From Telluria sp042683405 (GTDB lineage: Bacteria; Pseudomonadota; Gammaproteobacteria; Burkholderiales; Burkholderiaceae_D): a DNA stretch of 64,000 nt. Of this stretch, positions 25,439-35,637 are shown piece after piece. Position 1 is the first letter of the stretch. Each line of letters starts with the position of its first letter. The position numbers and the translations under genes were made by a program. The notes below the pieces were generated by a model. The model saw only the letters and a list, made by a program, of their open reading frames with translations, had not been told where the DNA came from and did no database searches. The stretch lies in NCBI RefSeq assembly GCF_042683405.1, contig NZ_JBHUJS010000002.1:372001-436000 (forward strand). Direction: 5' to 3'.

Positions 25439-27529
25439 TCACCTTTCATTGCCGCGAACTTGGAACGCATGTGCTACGGCCACCCGCCCCTGCCCATCGA
25501 CCAGCGCCAACTTGTGGCGTCCCGCGACGGGACGCCATGACAGCGGCACATCGGCCGGCGCCAGGCGCTCCCCGTTCAACTGCCAGTACAGCCCCTGCCC
25601 GGCCTGCGCGCTGAAGCTCACCCGTTCCAGCTGTTCCGGGATGTCCGGATCGAGCGCCAGCAGCGCCCCGTCGGCGGGGTACAGGATGCGCGGGTTGCGC
25701 TGCTGCGGCGTCACCAGCGCCACCACCGCAGTGGCGGTGCCTGCGAGGAAGGCCTCCTCGCGCGGCGGCTCGAGCGCCGGGTCGAACGACACGGACTGCT
25801 TCACGACACCAGGCGGCGCCGCAGGCGGCTGGCCCGGCGTGTGCGCGTGCAGGTAATCCATCACGTCGCGCCACAGCGGCGCGGCGCCGGTCACGCCGGA
25901 CACGTCCCACATCGGGCGTCCGTCGAAATTCCCGACCCACACGCCCACGGTGTAGCGCGCGGAATAACCCACCGCCCAGTTGTCGCGCATGTCCTTGCTG
26001 GTGCCGGTCTTCACCGCCGCCCAGTAGGTGGTGGCCAGGTCATTGCGCAGTCCGAAGGTAACGCTGCGCGCCGCCCGGTCCGACAGGATGTCCGAAACGA
26101 TCCACGCCGCGACCGCATCGGCCACGCGGCGGCGCTGTTCGGGCGCGCGCGGCGCCAGCGCCGGCGTGCCGGCCATGCCGCCGTTGGCCAGCGTGCGGTA
26201 GGCATTGGCCAGGTCGAGCAGGGTCACCTCGGCCGATCCGAGCGCGAGCGCGAAACCGTAATAGCCCGCGTCCTCGCCGATCGTGCCCAGGCCCAGCGCG
26301 CGCAGGCGCTGCAGGAAGCGCTCCACGCCAACCAGCTGCAAGGTGCGCACGGCCGGCACGTTGAGCGATCCCGCCAGCGCATTGCGCACACTGACGTAGC
26401 CCTTGAACTGCCTGTCGTAGTTGTTGGGCACATACATGCCGCCGGCCGTCGCGATGTCGAGCGGCGCGTCGTCCACCAGCGAGGCCGCCGTCAGCAGGCG
26501 CCGCTCGATCGCCAGCGCGTACAGGAAGGGCTTGAGCGTGGACCCGGCCTGGCGCGGCGCGGCCACGCCGTCGACCTCCACGTCACCGGCATTGCCGACG
26601 TAGGCCAGGATGTCGCCGGACGCGTTGTCCAGCACGACCACGGCGCCGTCGTTCACGTTGCGCTCGCGCAGCGCGGCAAGGCGCTGGCGCAAGGCCGCGG
26701 TCGCGTAGCGCTGCAGTCCCGCGTCGAGCGTGCTGCGGGCGTTGGCGGAAGCGCCGGACAGCAGCTTGCGCGCGACCTGCGGCGCTGCCATCGACATGGC
26801 AGCGCTGGCCGCCGGCCGGTCCAGTGCGCGCAGCGTATCCCATTCGATGCCGGAGCACGGCGCAGCGAGCTGCATCGCGCGCGCCAGCGCGCAGGCGCGC
26901 CGCGCCACCGTGCGCGGCGATGCGCCGGGCGCGCGCACCAGGCTTGCCGCGATCACAGCCTCGGTCTCGTTCAGTCCGGACGCGGCCTTGCCGAACAGCC
27001 CGCGCGCCGCCGCGCCGATGCCGCGCATCTCGCCGCGAAACGGCGCCAGGTTCAGGTATGCCTCCAGGATCTGCTGCTTGCTCCACGCGGCTTCGATCTC
27101 GCGCGCGGCGAGCGCCTGGTCCCATTTCTGGCCGAGCGTGCGTCCGCCCTTGCCGCGCGCCAGCGCCGGATCGAGCATGGCCGCCAGCTGCATGGTGATG
27201 GTGGAGGCGCCGCGCGAGCCCGTCCCGGCCACGCTGTCCAGCGCCGCCTTGCCCATTGCGCGCAGGTCCACGCCGCCGTGCTGCATGAAACGCTGGTCCT
27301 CGGCGTGCACGATCGCGCGCCGCATCGCGGGCGAGATGTCGGCAAAGGCGACCCAGTGCAGGCGGCGCGCATCCATGTCGATGCGCAGCGACTGCACGGG
27401 CTCGCCGTGCCGGTCGAGCAGCACCGCATCGGACGGCCGGTGCGCCGCCCTCACCTGTTCCAGCGTGGGCGGCTGCGCCGCTGCCGCCCACGGGCACAGC
27501 GCCAGGACCAGGGCGAGCGCGCCGCGCAC
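25439..27529 (-). CDS. pbpC: Penicillin-binding protein 1C
   Basis: A 696-residue bifunctional class A-type PBP. The start is GTG, directly abutting the stop of the upstream alpha-2-macroglobulin gene. A short hydrophobic N-terminus is followed by the GT51 domain with EDQRFMQHGGVD (catalytic Glu77) and GASTITMQLA. The transpeptidase domain has STLK (Ser330), SLNVPAVR and KTGTSKD. The C-terminal PBP1C-specific domain follows (about 590-696). PBP1C is normally paired with YfhM-type alpha-2-macroglobulin, as here, in a proposed envelope defence/repair role. Overlap of stop and start implies coupled translation. Confidence 0.95.
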   Translation of the reverse strand: MRGALALVLALCPWAAAAQPPTLEQVRAAHRPSDAVLLDRHGEPVQSLRIDMDARRLHWVAFADISPAMRRAIVHAEDQRFMQHGGVDLRAMGKAALDSVAGTGSRGASTITMQLAAMLDPALARGKGGRTLGQKWDQALAAREIEAAWSKQQILEAYLNLAPFRGEMRGIGAAARGLFGKAASGLNETEAVIAASLVRAPGASPRTVARRACALARAMQLAAPCSGIEWDTLRALDRPAASAAMSMAAPQVARKLLSGASANARSTLDAGLQRYATAALRQRLAALRERNVNDGAVVVLDNASGDILAYVGNAGDVEVDGVAAPRQAGSTLKPFLYALAIERRLLTAASLVDDAPLDIATAGGMYVPNNYDRQFKGYVSVRNALAGSLNVPAVRTLQLVGVERFLQRLRALGLGTIGEDAGYYGFALALGSAEVTLLDLANAYRTLANGGMAGTPALAPRAPEQRRRVADAVAAWIVSDILSDRAARSVTFGLRNDLATTYWAAVKTGTSKDMRDNWAVGYSARYTVGVWVGNFDGRPMWDVSGVTGAAPLWRDVMDYLHAHTPGQPPAAPPGVVKQSVSFDPALEPPREEAFLAGTATAVVALVTPQQRNPRILYPADGALLALDPDIPEQLERVSFSAQAGQGLYWQLNGERLAPADVPLSWRPVAGRHKLALVDGQGRVAVAHAFQVRGNER

Positions 27530-30500
27530 CTACTGCGCCACCGTCATGGGAGCATTCGGCAGGTCGCCGAACATCTCCGGGTTGTACATGGCTTCGACGT
27601 GCGTCGGCGGCAGCACGAACTGGCCCGCGTTATTCAGCCGGACCGTGTATTCCAGGCTCCATTTGCCCTTGGGGACGAACTCGTAATACGTGCGCAGGCC
27701 GGTATGGGCGCGCTCCCTGAAGGCCGGGATCACCCAGCCCCGCTGACGCTCGCCCGCAGACTGGATCTGCGAGTCGCCACCGAGTCCGCTGCCGAGCACC
27801 GTGGCGCCGGCCGGGATCGGATCGTCGACCACCACCCAGGTCATGTCTGCCTGCGCTTCGAGGTCGAGGCGCACGCGGTACACGTCGCCGCGCGACCACT
27901 TGCCCGGCTCCTTGCGGTCGACCGGCGTCACCGTACGCACGATGCGGTAGCCCGACGACAGCGGCGCGGCCAGCGGCACCGCCGCCAGTGACTGGACCGT
28001 CGCCCATGGCGCGCCGGCGCCGCTGTGCGCCAGTCCGAGCTGCTGCACGCCGGCGGGCCAGGCAAAGCGTGCGGTGTCCTGCCCCTCCGGCGCCGGCATC
28101 CCCACCGTTGCCGTCGAGGCGCCAAGGCGCGCGGCGGAGGCGCCGGTCACGGGAATACTCTCGAAGCGGGCCGAGAACTTCTCCATCGCCAGCACGCCCC
28201 ACGCGTTCGCCACCGTCGTGTCCCAGCGGCCCTTGCGCTGGCGTCCGAGCGCACCGCGCGCCAGGCGTCCCATGTCTTCGCGCCATGCCGGGTTGTCCAG
28301 CATCGCCAGAAGCAGCCGGTTCGCGTTCGCGTCGGAAGACATCATCAGCCACCACCAGTCGTCGCTGCGTTCGGTCGAGAATCCCAGCGTGGTGCCCTGC
28401 AGGTTCAGGCGGGCGCGCAGCACCTGCCCGGCCTGCGCGAGCCGGGTGTCGCGCTCCGGCAGGCCCGGGCTGCGCTTCAGCACGAGGTACCAGTCGATCA
28501 GCGCCGCGGTCGGCCACAGGTTCGGCGCAACGTCGAAGGAGCCGAGCAGGTCGGCGCCGACCGGCTGCGAGCGCGACAGCGCCTCCAGCGCGCCGACCTT
28601 GCGCACCGCGAGGTCGGCCGTGCGCAAGGGACCGTGCCGCACCAGCGTGCCGCGCACGAAACCGGTCAGCCCCTGCACCATGCGTTCGCGCAGCGCGGCG
28701 GGAATGTCATAGCCGGCCTCGTGGGCCACGCTCAGCACATAGGCCGTCAACGTGTCCGACCCGCGCTCCATCAGCGTGAAGTACTTGACCAGGCCATCGC
28801 CGTCCAGGTGGGCGGGCAGCGCCGCCATCAGCACGTCCCAAGCCTTCCGGTCGCGCAGGGCGACCGCGCGCGAGGCGCGCTGCTCGAAGCAGGTGTACGA
28901 ATAGGCTTGCATGTACTCGATCACGCCGGGCATCGCCGAAGCGAGCCTTGGCGTGAAACGCACCGCGATGCCGCCCCGTCCCGGCAACGCTCCGGCCGGC
29001 GCCTGCACCGGCAGCGCCAGCGGACGGTCGACACGCACCAGCGTGGCCTGCAGCGTGCGCACCGGCACCGCCGAGCCCACTTCCTGCTTCGTGCGCAGCA
29101 GGTCGCGCGCCTGTCCGGAGACCGCTTCCGCCTGCCATGCGAGCGACTTTGCACCGGCCGGCACGCTGTAGTCCCAGCCGATCTCGCGCGCCTGCCCGGC
29201 CTCCAGCGTCACCTGCTGCGCAGGCAGCACCGACGGCGCACCGCCGTCGGCCGCCACCGAGGCGGCGACGCGTGCGCTCATGCTGCCGCCGGAGGCGTTG
29301 CGGACGGTGAAATTGGCGCGCGCGCGGTCGCCCTCGCGCACCAGCTGCGGCAATCCGGACAGCAGCATCAGGTCCTGCGAGCTGCGCACTTCTGCCGCCC
29401 CGGTGCCGAACAGGCCTTCGCCGGCGCTGGCGATGGCCACGATCCGGAACGATGTGAGCGAATCGTTCAGCGGCACCTGCACACTGGCTTCGCCGTTCGC
29501 GTCCAGCGCCACGCGCGCCTTCCAGAACAGCAGCGTGTCGAACAGCTCGCGCCCCGCGCCGCGCCCGCCTCCGCCGCCCGGCGGCAGCGCCTTGCGGCCG
29601 AAGTGGCGCTTGCCCACCACCTGCATTTGCGCCGTCGACGTTTCCACCTGCAGGCTGCGCTCCTGCATCATCGCCTCCAGCAGGTTCCAGCTGGTGTTGG
29701 GCATCAGCTCCAGCAGCCCGGTGTCGACGGCTGCCAGCGCGATCTCCGCGCCGGCCGGCAGGCGCTTGCCGTCCGCGCGCGCGACCCGCACCCTGACGGC
29801 GGCCTTCTCGCGCACCTTGTAGACCTCCTTGTCCGCGCTCACCTGCACCTTCAGTTCATGCGCGGCCCAGCCGACCTGGACCCGCGCGATACCCAGCTTG
29901 TACGCAGGCTTGCCCAGGTCGACCAGCGCGGTCGGCTGGATGCCGGCGACGCGCCCGCGCACCACCAGCGCCGACACAAACACGTTCGGCGCATAGCCCG
30001 GCTTGACCGGGATGGTGAAGGTCGGGTCCTTGCCGCGCAGCCGCCGCACATAGCTGTCCATGACGCCTTCGCGCTCGACCGTCACCAGCGCGGTCGCCTC
30101 ACGGAACGGGCTGCGCACCTGGAAGGTGGCGCGCTGCCCCGGCTCGTAGCGCTTCTGCAAAGGCAGCAGGTCGATGCGGTCGCTGTCCGAGACGTCGAAC
30201 CATTGCTCGTCGCCGCCGGCCAGCCAGACATCGCGGCTGGCGAACACCGCGCGCCCCTGCGCATCGGCGGTGCGCGCCTGCACGATCACATTGCCTTGCG
30301 CGGGCGAAGCCACCGTGCATTCGAGCAGGCCCTTGTCGTCGGTGACGCCCTCGCACGCCTGGGCCACCTTGCGCACCTGCGCGGTGTGCTGGTAAGAATA
30401 CAGGCCGCCCACCAGGCGCTTACGGTGGGTGTACGTGGTGCGCTGGAACAGCTCGATCGTCACGCGGCTGCCCGCGACCGGCTTGCCGTCCAGGTCCAGC

Positions 30501-33184
30501 ACCACCGCCTGGAAGCGCAGCGCGTCCTGCTTTGCCACCCAGTCGTCCTGGCGCAGCCCGAGCGTGACGGAGGCCGGCCACAGCGCGACCCGCTGCGACA
30601 CCGTCTGCACCTCCCCGTTCGGGTCCTGGTAGGACATCTCGGCGACCAGGCTTCCCGGCGTTTGCACCGCCGGCAGCTGGTCGATCGTCACGCGCGCGCC
30701 GCCGGCCTTGTCGAGCACGGCCTGCCGGGTGCGCACGTCGGGCGCCGCGCCGGCGCCCTCTTCCTCCTCGTAGCCTTCTTCCTGGAACGTGGTGGCCGAT
30801 GTGGCGGCCGATTCGCGCACCTCCTCCGCGGCGAAGGCAAACGCCTCGTAGCCGGGGAACGACACCGAGCGCGGCGTCACGGTGGTGCGCACCGTGACCG
30901 GCGCGAACGAGGCGCCGCCGCCGGCCAGGTAATTGAGCTGCAGGTCGAGCGGCAGCGACGCCGGCGCGACCTGCGCCGCGCGCGGCCCCTGTACGCTGCC
31001 CTTCATGAGCGGCACGCGGAACTGCTCCACGCGGAACGAGCCGGACACGCGCCCGCCGACGAACACTTCGTACGTCCCGAGCTTCGCGCCATCCGGCACT
31101 TTCCACTCGCCCGCCGCCACCGCATTGGCGTCCCATTGCAGCGGCAGTTCGAACTTCTCGTCCGTCCCCTGGTGCACGATCCAGGCCTTTGCCGGCCGCG
31201 CGGACTGGTCGGCCACCTTCAGTTCGCTGGCGCGCCAGCCGTACGCGTCCGGCCGGCGCCGGTCGCCCGCGGCGACCGCCTCGACCCCGCGCATCGTGTG
31301 CTTGCGCAGGAAGTGCTTCATGTGCACCGTTTCGCCGGTACGCAACAGCATGCGGTCGAACACGGTCGCGGCGATGGTATCGTCGTCGGTCAGGCTGGCA
31401 GTGTTGACGCCAAAGCGGTACGGCTCGATCCCGTCGTTCCAGGACGACAGCGTGAAGGTCATGTCCTCGCCCAGCGTGGCGCTGACGAACAGGCGCTCGC
31501 CGCCGCGGCAGCCGGACGGCAGTTCCTGCGCGATCCGCGCGATGCCGTTGGCGTCGGTGCGGCCGGTCCACAACGGTTTGGCCTTGCAGCCGCGCACCGT
31601 CACCTGCGCGCCCGGCACCGGGCGTCCCTTGTCGAGCGAGGTCACCCACACCACCGACGAACGGCCGCCGCGCTTGAAGTGCGCCACCATATTGGTGACC
31701 AGCGCGGCGGCGCTCACGTAGGCGCTGCGCTTTTCCCCGGCCAGCGCCTCGCCCAGCATCGGGCTGGCGATTTCCACCACGTAGAAGCCGGGACGCGCGA
31801 GGGGGATGCCGATCACCTCCATGCCCGCGCCCTGCCTGCGCGGCAGCGTGATCTGCCGGGTCGCCACTGATTTCGGCAGCAACGGCTTTTTCATCTCCTC
31901 CAGGTACAGTTCGCGCGGCGACCATGAGCCCGGGTACGACAGCTTCTCCAGCCAGCCGATCACCTGCTCTTCGCTGGCGCGCACCACCGCGCCTTCAATG
32001 CCGGCGCCGGCGACCCTGGCCGCAAGCGGCCGCTCGACCGCGCGCACCGTGACCGGCAGCATGGGATTGGCGCGCGCCTCAAGGATGCCGAAACGTGCGG
32101 GGAACTTGACCAGCGGCGGGTACGGGCCGGTCCTGACCTGCATCGGGAACGACGCGGCATTGACCAGCGCCCGCCCGGCATCGTCGGCAAGGCCGGGTGG
32201 CAGCGACAGCGTCAGCGTGGCGTCCGGCGGGAACGGTCCCTTGAAGGTGATGCCGTCGACGGTGTTGGCGTCGTCCTGTTCCCGCTCCTGCACTGCCGGG
32301 TAGGCCTTGCCGTCCGCCCCGCGCAACGTGACCGCTGCCAGCGCTGCGCGCTCGACCGGTGCGCTGAAACTCAGCGACAGCGGCAGGAACGGGATGCAGC
32401 CGGCCTTGGGCGCCATGCGCTGGCAGCCGAAAGTGGCGCTGAAATCCGGGCGCGTGCGGAATGCGAGTTCCTGCGCCTGCGTGGTCGCCACGCCCGACTG
32501 GCCCGCGATGCCCGCGCCCCACACCAGCTGCATCCTGGCGCCGGCCGGCAAGGTGCGCTGGCACTGCAGCGCGACGACACGGTCGTCCGGCGCCTTGCCC
32601 TCCGGCGCGAACTGGCGCACGAAGTAGCGGTGCGCGGCCAGCATGCGCCCGCGCTCGGCGCCGCCGAGCACGCGCACGCCGATGCGCTCGTTCACGCCCT
32701 CGGCCTTGCACCAGGCGTGCGCCGCGACCGAGGCCGGCGTGGCGTCGCCGTCCAGGCCCAGCAGGAATACCTGGTCCTCGTCCACCTGCCAGCCTTCGCT
32801 GGGTTGCGACTGCATCACCGCGGGCCCGCCCGTGTCGAACGCATAGACGGCACCGGCGACCGGCCGGCCGCCCAGGTCGCGCAGGCCGGCCCGAAGCGTG
32901 AAGCTGCAGCGCTGCCCGGCCGCCAGGTCTTCCGTGAAATCGTAGCTCCAGTTGCGGGTGTCGATCCAGCGCCCCTGGCCGGCTGTCGGACACGACACCG
33001 TAAACGGATCCGGCTGCGCCAGCGTGCCCAAGGGGACCATGTCGGCAGAGAAGCGGGCGGTTGCCTGGCGCACCTTCTTCACGGTTCCCGTGGGGGAGAA
33101 CGATTCCACGGCCGCCTGGCCGAAGGCCGGCGCAGAAGCAGTGGCGAGGCAGGCCAGGGCCAGCAACAGGGTCGGTGCGCGCAT
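27530..33184 (-). CDS. yfhM: Bacterial alpha-2-macroglobulin (YfhM-like), thioester type
   Basis: A 1884-residue periplasmic protease trap. The start MRAPTLLLALACLATASAPAFG is a signal peptide, and MG domains follow. The thioester motif CFEQ is present with Cys1432 (SYTCFEQRASRAV), so the protein can form covalent links to attacking proteases. A bait-region-like stretch lies near the Glu-rich QEEGYEEEEGAGAAP (about residue 800). A C-terminal VVDDPIPAGATVLGSGLGG and receptor-like domain ends the protein. No lipobox cysteine is seen at the signal end, so it is probably soluble periplasmic. It is followed without gap by pbpC, the conserved pairing. Confidence 0.95.
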   Translation of the reverse strand: MRAPTLLLALACLATASAPAFGQAAVESFSPTGTVKKVRQATARFSADMVPLGTLAQPDPFTVSCPTAGQGRWIDTRNWSYDFTEDLAAGQRCSFTLRAGLRDLGGRPVAGAVYAFDTGGPAVMQSQPSEGWQVDEDQVFLLGLDGDATPASVAAHAWCKAEGVNERIGVRVLGGAERGRMLAAHRYFVRQFAPEGKAPDDRVVALQCQRTLPAGARMQLVWGAGIAGQSGVATTQAQELAFRTRPDFSATFGCQRMAPKAGCIPFLPLSLSFSAPVERAALAAVTLRGADGKAYPAVQEREQDDANTVDGITFKGPFPPDATLTLSLPPGLADDAGRALVNAASFPMQVRTGPYPPLVKFPARFGILEARANPMLPVTVRAVERPLAARVAGAGIEGAVVRASEEQVIGWLEKLSYPGSWSPRELYLEEMKKPLLPKSVATRQITLPRRQGAGMEVIGIPLARPGFYVVEIASPMLGEALAGEKRSAYVSAAALVTNMVAHFKRGGRSSVVWVTSLDKGRPVPGAQVTVRGCKAKPLWTGRTDANGIARIAQELPSGCRGGERLFVSATLGEDMTFTLSSWNDGIEPYRFGVNTASLTDDDTIAATVFDRMLLRTGETVHMKHFLRKHTMRGVEAVAAGDRRRPDAYGWRASELKVADQSARPAKAWIVHQGTDEKFELPLQWDANAVAAGEWKVPDGAKLGTYEVFVGGRVSGSFRVEQFRVPLMKGSVQGPRAAQVAPASLPLDLQLNYLAGGGASFAPVTVRTTVTPRSVSFPGYEAFAFAAEEVRESAATSATTFQEEGYEEEEGAGAAPDVRTRQAVLDKAGGARVTIDQLPAVQTPGSLVAEMSYQDPNGEVQTVSQRVALWPASVTLGLRQDDWVAKQDALRFQAVVLDLDGKPVAGSRVTIELFQRTTYTHRKRLVGGLYSYQHTAQVRKVAQACEGVTDDKGLLECTVASPAQGNVIVQARTADAQGRAVFASRDVWLAGGDEQWFDVSDSDRIDLLPLQKRYEPGQRATFQVRSPFREATALVTVEREGVMDSYVRRLRGKDPTFTIPVKPGYAPNVFVSALVVRGRVAGIQPTALVDLGKPAYKLGIARVQVGWAAHELKVQVSADKEVYKVREKAAVRVRVARADGKRLPAGAEIALAAVDTGLLELMPNTSWNLLEAMMQERSLQVETSTAQMQVVGKRHFGRKALPPGGGGGRGAGRELFDTLLFWKARVALDANGEASVQVPLNDSLTSFRIVAIASAGEGLFGTGAAEVRSSQDLMLLSGLPQLVREGDRARANFTVRNASGGSMSARVAASVAADGGAPSVLPAQQVTLEAGQAREIGWDYSVPAGAKSLAWQAEAVSGQARDLLRTKQEVGSAVPVRTLQATLVRVDRPLALPVQAPAGALPGRGGIAVRFTPRLASAMPGVIEYMQAYSYTCFEQRASRAVALRDRKAWDVLMAALPAHLDGDGLVKYFTLMERGSDTLTAYVLSVAHEAGYDIPAALRERMVQGLTGFVRGTLVRHGPLRTADLAVRKVGALEALSRSQPVGADLLGSFDVAPNLWPTAALIDWYLVLKRSPGLPERDTRLAQAGQVLRARLNLQGTTLGFSTERSDDWWWLMMSSDANANRLLLAMLDNPAWREDMGRLARGALGRQRKGRWDTTVANAWGVLAMEKFSARFESIPVTGASAARLGASTATVGMPAPEGQDTARFAWPAGVQQLGLAHSGAGAPWATVQSLAAVPLAAPLSSGYRIVRTVTPVDRKEPGKWSRGDVYRVRLDLEAQADMTWVVVDDPIPAGATVLGSGLGGDSQIQSAGERQRGWVIPAFRERAHTGLRTYYEFVPKGKWSLEYTVRLNNAGQFVLPPTHVEAMYNPEMFGDLPNAPMTVAQ

Positions 33185-33370
33185 AGATTCCTTCCGTCCG
33201 TCGGGAAACGCCAGCATAGATAGGTGAACTCAAGCAACATTATGGTACGTCAACGGCCATTCTCATGTTGCTTTATTCGCATGCTCGTCGCTGCCGCCCC
33301 CGCCGCCGCCGCTGCAGGGGAGCGCAAATACCGATAGAATGATCCGGCAATTATTTTTTGGAAAGAAACA

Positions 33371-34798
33371 ATGTCCCTCCCGCTCATCCTCAACCTTGTC
33401 TGCGCCCTTGGCGTGTTCGCCTGGCTGTACTGGATGCAGGAGCGGCATGCGACATTCACCCGCCGCGTGTTTGCCGCCCTTGGGATCGGCCTGTTGCTGG
33501 GCGCCGCGCTGCAGGGCCTGTACGGGGCCGAGTCGGCGGTGGTCAAGGACACCGCGGCCTACCTCGACATCGCGGGCGTCGGCTACGTCAAGCTGCTGCA
33601 GATGATCGTCATCCCGCTCATCATGGTGTCGATCATCTCGGCCATCCTCAAGCTCAAGGATGCGTCCTCGCTGGGCAAGATCAGCGTGCTGACGATCGGG
33701 CTGCTGATGGGCACGACACTGATCGCCGCCTCGGTCGGCGTGCTGATGGCCCATACCTTCGACCTGACGGCGATCGGCCTGACCTCGAGCAGCGCCGAAG
33801 TCGCGCGCGGCGAGTACCTGCTGAACAAGGTGCCGGAAGCGCAGGCGATCTCGCTGCCGGGCATGATCCTGTCGTTCATCCCGGAGAACCCGTTCCTGGA
33901 CATGACCGGCGCGCGCAATACCTCCACCATCGCCGTGGTGCTGTTCTCCATCTTCGTGGCGATTTCGGCCACCGGCATCGCCGCCAAAAAACCGCAGGTG
34001 TTCGCCTCGTTCGACCACTTCATCGAAGTAGTCCACGCGCTTGTCATGCGCATGGTGACGCTGGTGCTGCGCCTGACCCCGTTCGGCGTGTTCGCGCTGA
34101 TGACCAAGATGGCCGCCACCTCCAGCATCGACAACATCCTCGCGCTGATCAACTTCGTGGCCGCCTCGTACAGCGCGATCCTGATCATGTTCGGCGTGCA
34201 CCTGCTGCTGATCGCCGCGGTCGGGCTCAAGCCGCTGCGCTTTGCGAGGAAGATCATGCCGGTGCTGGTGTTCGCCTTCACCTCGCGCACCAGCGCGGGC
34301 TCGATCCCGATGAGCGTGCAGGCCCAGACCACGCGCCTGGGCACCCCGGAAGGCATCGCCAACTTCGCCGCCTCGTTCGGCTCGACCATCGGCCAGAACG
34401 CCTGCGCGGGCATCTACCCGGCGATGCTGGCGGTGATGATCGCCCCGACCGTGGGCATCGACCCGTACACCGCCTCGTTCCTGCTGCCGATGCTGGCAAT
34501 TGTCGTGATCGGCTCGGTCGGCGTGGCCGGCGTGGGCGGCGGCGCCACCTTCGCCGCCCTGATCGTGCTGTCCTCGCTCAACCTGCCGGTGGCCCTGGCC
34601 GGCCTGCTGATCTCGATCGAACCGCTGATCGACATGGGCCGCACCGCGCTCAACGTGAGCGGGTCCATCACCGCCGGCACCGTCACCAGCCGCCTGCTGG
34701 GCCAGACCGACACCGCCGTATTCAACAGCGATGCCGAGGTCGATCTCGACGTCGTGGAACAGCCCAGCGCGCCAAGCGCCCCGCCGGCCGCGCGTTAA
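33371..34798 (+). CDS. tcyP: Cation:dicarboxylate symporter family transporter, probable L-cystine transporter (TcyP/YdjN-like)
   Basis: A 475-residue membrane protein of the DAACS family. Reading from the N-terminus: MIVIPLIMVSIISAILKL, an EF...NPFLDMTGARNTSTIAVVLFS region, then the hairpin FTSRTSAGSIPMSVQAQTTRLG and NFAASFGSTIGQNACAGIYPAMLAVMIAP. Last come GSVGVAGVGGGATFAALIVLS and LISIEPLIDMGRTALNV. The FTSRTSAGSIP and IGQNACAGIYP forms are those of TcyP/YdjN cystine transporters rather than DctA or GltP. Substrate assignment is by resemblance. It stands alone, divergent from the alpha-2-macroglobulin gene. Confidence 0.8.
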   Translation: MSLPLILNLVCALGVFAWLYWMQERHATFTRRVFAALGIGLLLGAALQGLYGAESAVVKDTAAYLDIAGVGYVKLLQMIVIPLIMVSIISAILKLKDASSLGKISVLTIGLLMGTTLIAASVGVLMAHTFDLTAIGLTSSSAEVARGEYLLNKVPEAQAISLPGMILSFIPENPFLDMTGARNTSTIAVVLFSIFVAISATGIAAKKPQVFASFDHFIEVVHALVMRMVTLVLRLTPFGVFALMTKMAATSSIDNILALINFVAASYSAILIMFGVHLLLIAAVGLKPLRFARKIMPVLVFAFTSRTSAGSIPMSVQAQTTRLGTPEGIANFAASFGSTIGQNACAGIYPAMLAVMIAPTVGIDPYTASFLLPMLAIVVIGSVGVAGVGGGATFAALIVLSSLNLPVALAGLLISIEPLIDMGRTALNVSGSITAGTVTSRLLGQTDTAVFNSDAEVDLDVVEQPSAPSAPPAAR

Positions 34799-34865
34799 TC
34801 GTGCGCTGAGCCGCTGCCGAATCCGTCTATGATTGACCCAATTTTGACGGACCGACAGGCTGGCG

Positions 34866-35624
34866 ATGGAACAGAAATGGCCCCAGCAGATCTGGCTGGT
34901 GCGGCATGGACAGAGCGCGGGCAACGTCGCGCGCGACGCGGCAGAAGCGGCAGCACACCACATCATTGACATCGAGCATCGCGATGTCGACACACCGCTC
35001 TCCCAGTTGGGGGTGCAGCAATCCGAAGCGCTGGCACGTTGGTTCGCGGCAATGCCGCCGGACCAGCGCCCCAATGTGGTGCTGCATTCGCCCTACGTGC
35101 GTGCCGCCGAAACCGCACGCATCGTGCTGCACCAGATGGGCGGCGCCGACACCGTGCAGGCCGACGAGCGCCTGCGCGAAAAGGAATTCGGCATCCTTGA
35201 CCGCTTGACTCCGCTCGGCATCGCCCATAAGTACCCGGAACTGCACGAGCAGCGCAGCCACGTCGGCAAGTTCTACTTCCGCCCGCCGGGCGGCGAAAGC
35301 TGGTGCGACGTGATCCTGCGCCTGCGCAGCGTGCTCGACACCATCGTGCGCGAGCACCGCGGCGAACGCGTGCTGGTGGTGGCGCACCAGGTCATCGTGA
35401 ACTGTTTCCGCTATCTGCTGGAAAGAATGACGGAAGCGGAAATCCTGGAATTCGACCGCGCCGGCGACGTGCCGAACTGCTCGGTGACCTCGTACCGCTT
35501 CGACCCGGCGCGCGGAACGAAAGGCAAGCTGGTGGTGGACCTGGTGAACTTTATTGCGCCGCTGGAAGATTCGGGAACGCCGGTGACGGTACAGAAAGAT
35601 GTGCCCGCTGCTCCGAAAGCGTAG
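34866..35624 (+). CDS. Histidine phosphatase family protein (phosphoglycerate mutase-like)
   Basis: A 252-residue enzyme of the branch with the RHG motif (LVRHGQS, residues 11-17, catalytic His14). It also has HSPYVRAAETARIVL, LREKEFGILD and the second catalytic histidine in VLVVAHQVIVNCF. The loop FYFRPPGGESWCDVILRLRSVLD is typical of GpmB/CobC-like phosphatases. The substrate is not predictable. The next gene starts 13 nt after its stop, so both are likely cotranscribed. Confidence 0.85.
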   Translation: MEQKWPQQIWLVRHGQSAGNVARDAAEAAAHHIIDIEHRDVDTPLSQLGVQQSEALARWFAAMPPDQRPNVVLHSPYVRAAETARIVLHQMGGADTVQADERLREKEFGILDRLTPLGIAHKYPELHEQRSHVGKFYFRPPGGESWCDVILRLRSVLDTIVREHRGERVLVVAHQVIVNCFRYLLERMTEAEILEFDRAGDVPNCSVTSYRFDPARGTKGKLVVDLVNFIAPLEDSGTPVTVQKDVPAAPKA

Positions 35625-35637
35625 GCGGCCCCACCCG

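Noticed and set aside
28025..31870. A 1281-codon + strand frame opposite the alpha-2-macroglobulin gene
   Set aside because: Antisense artefact of high GC content; the minus-strand protein is complete with signal peptide and thioester.
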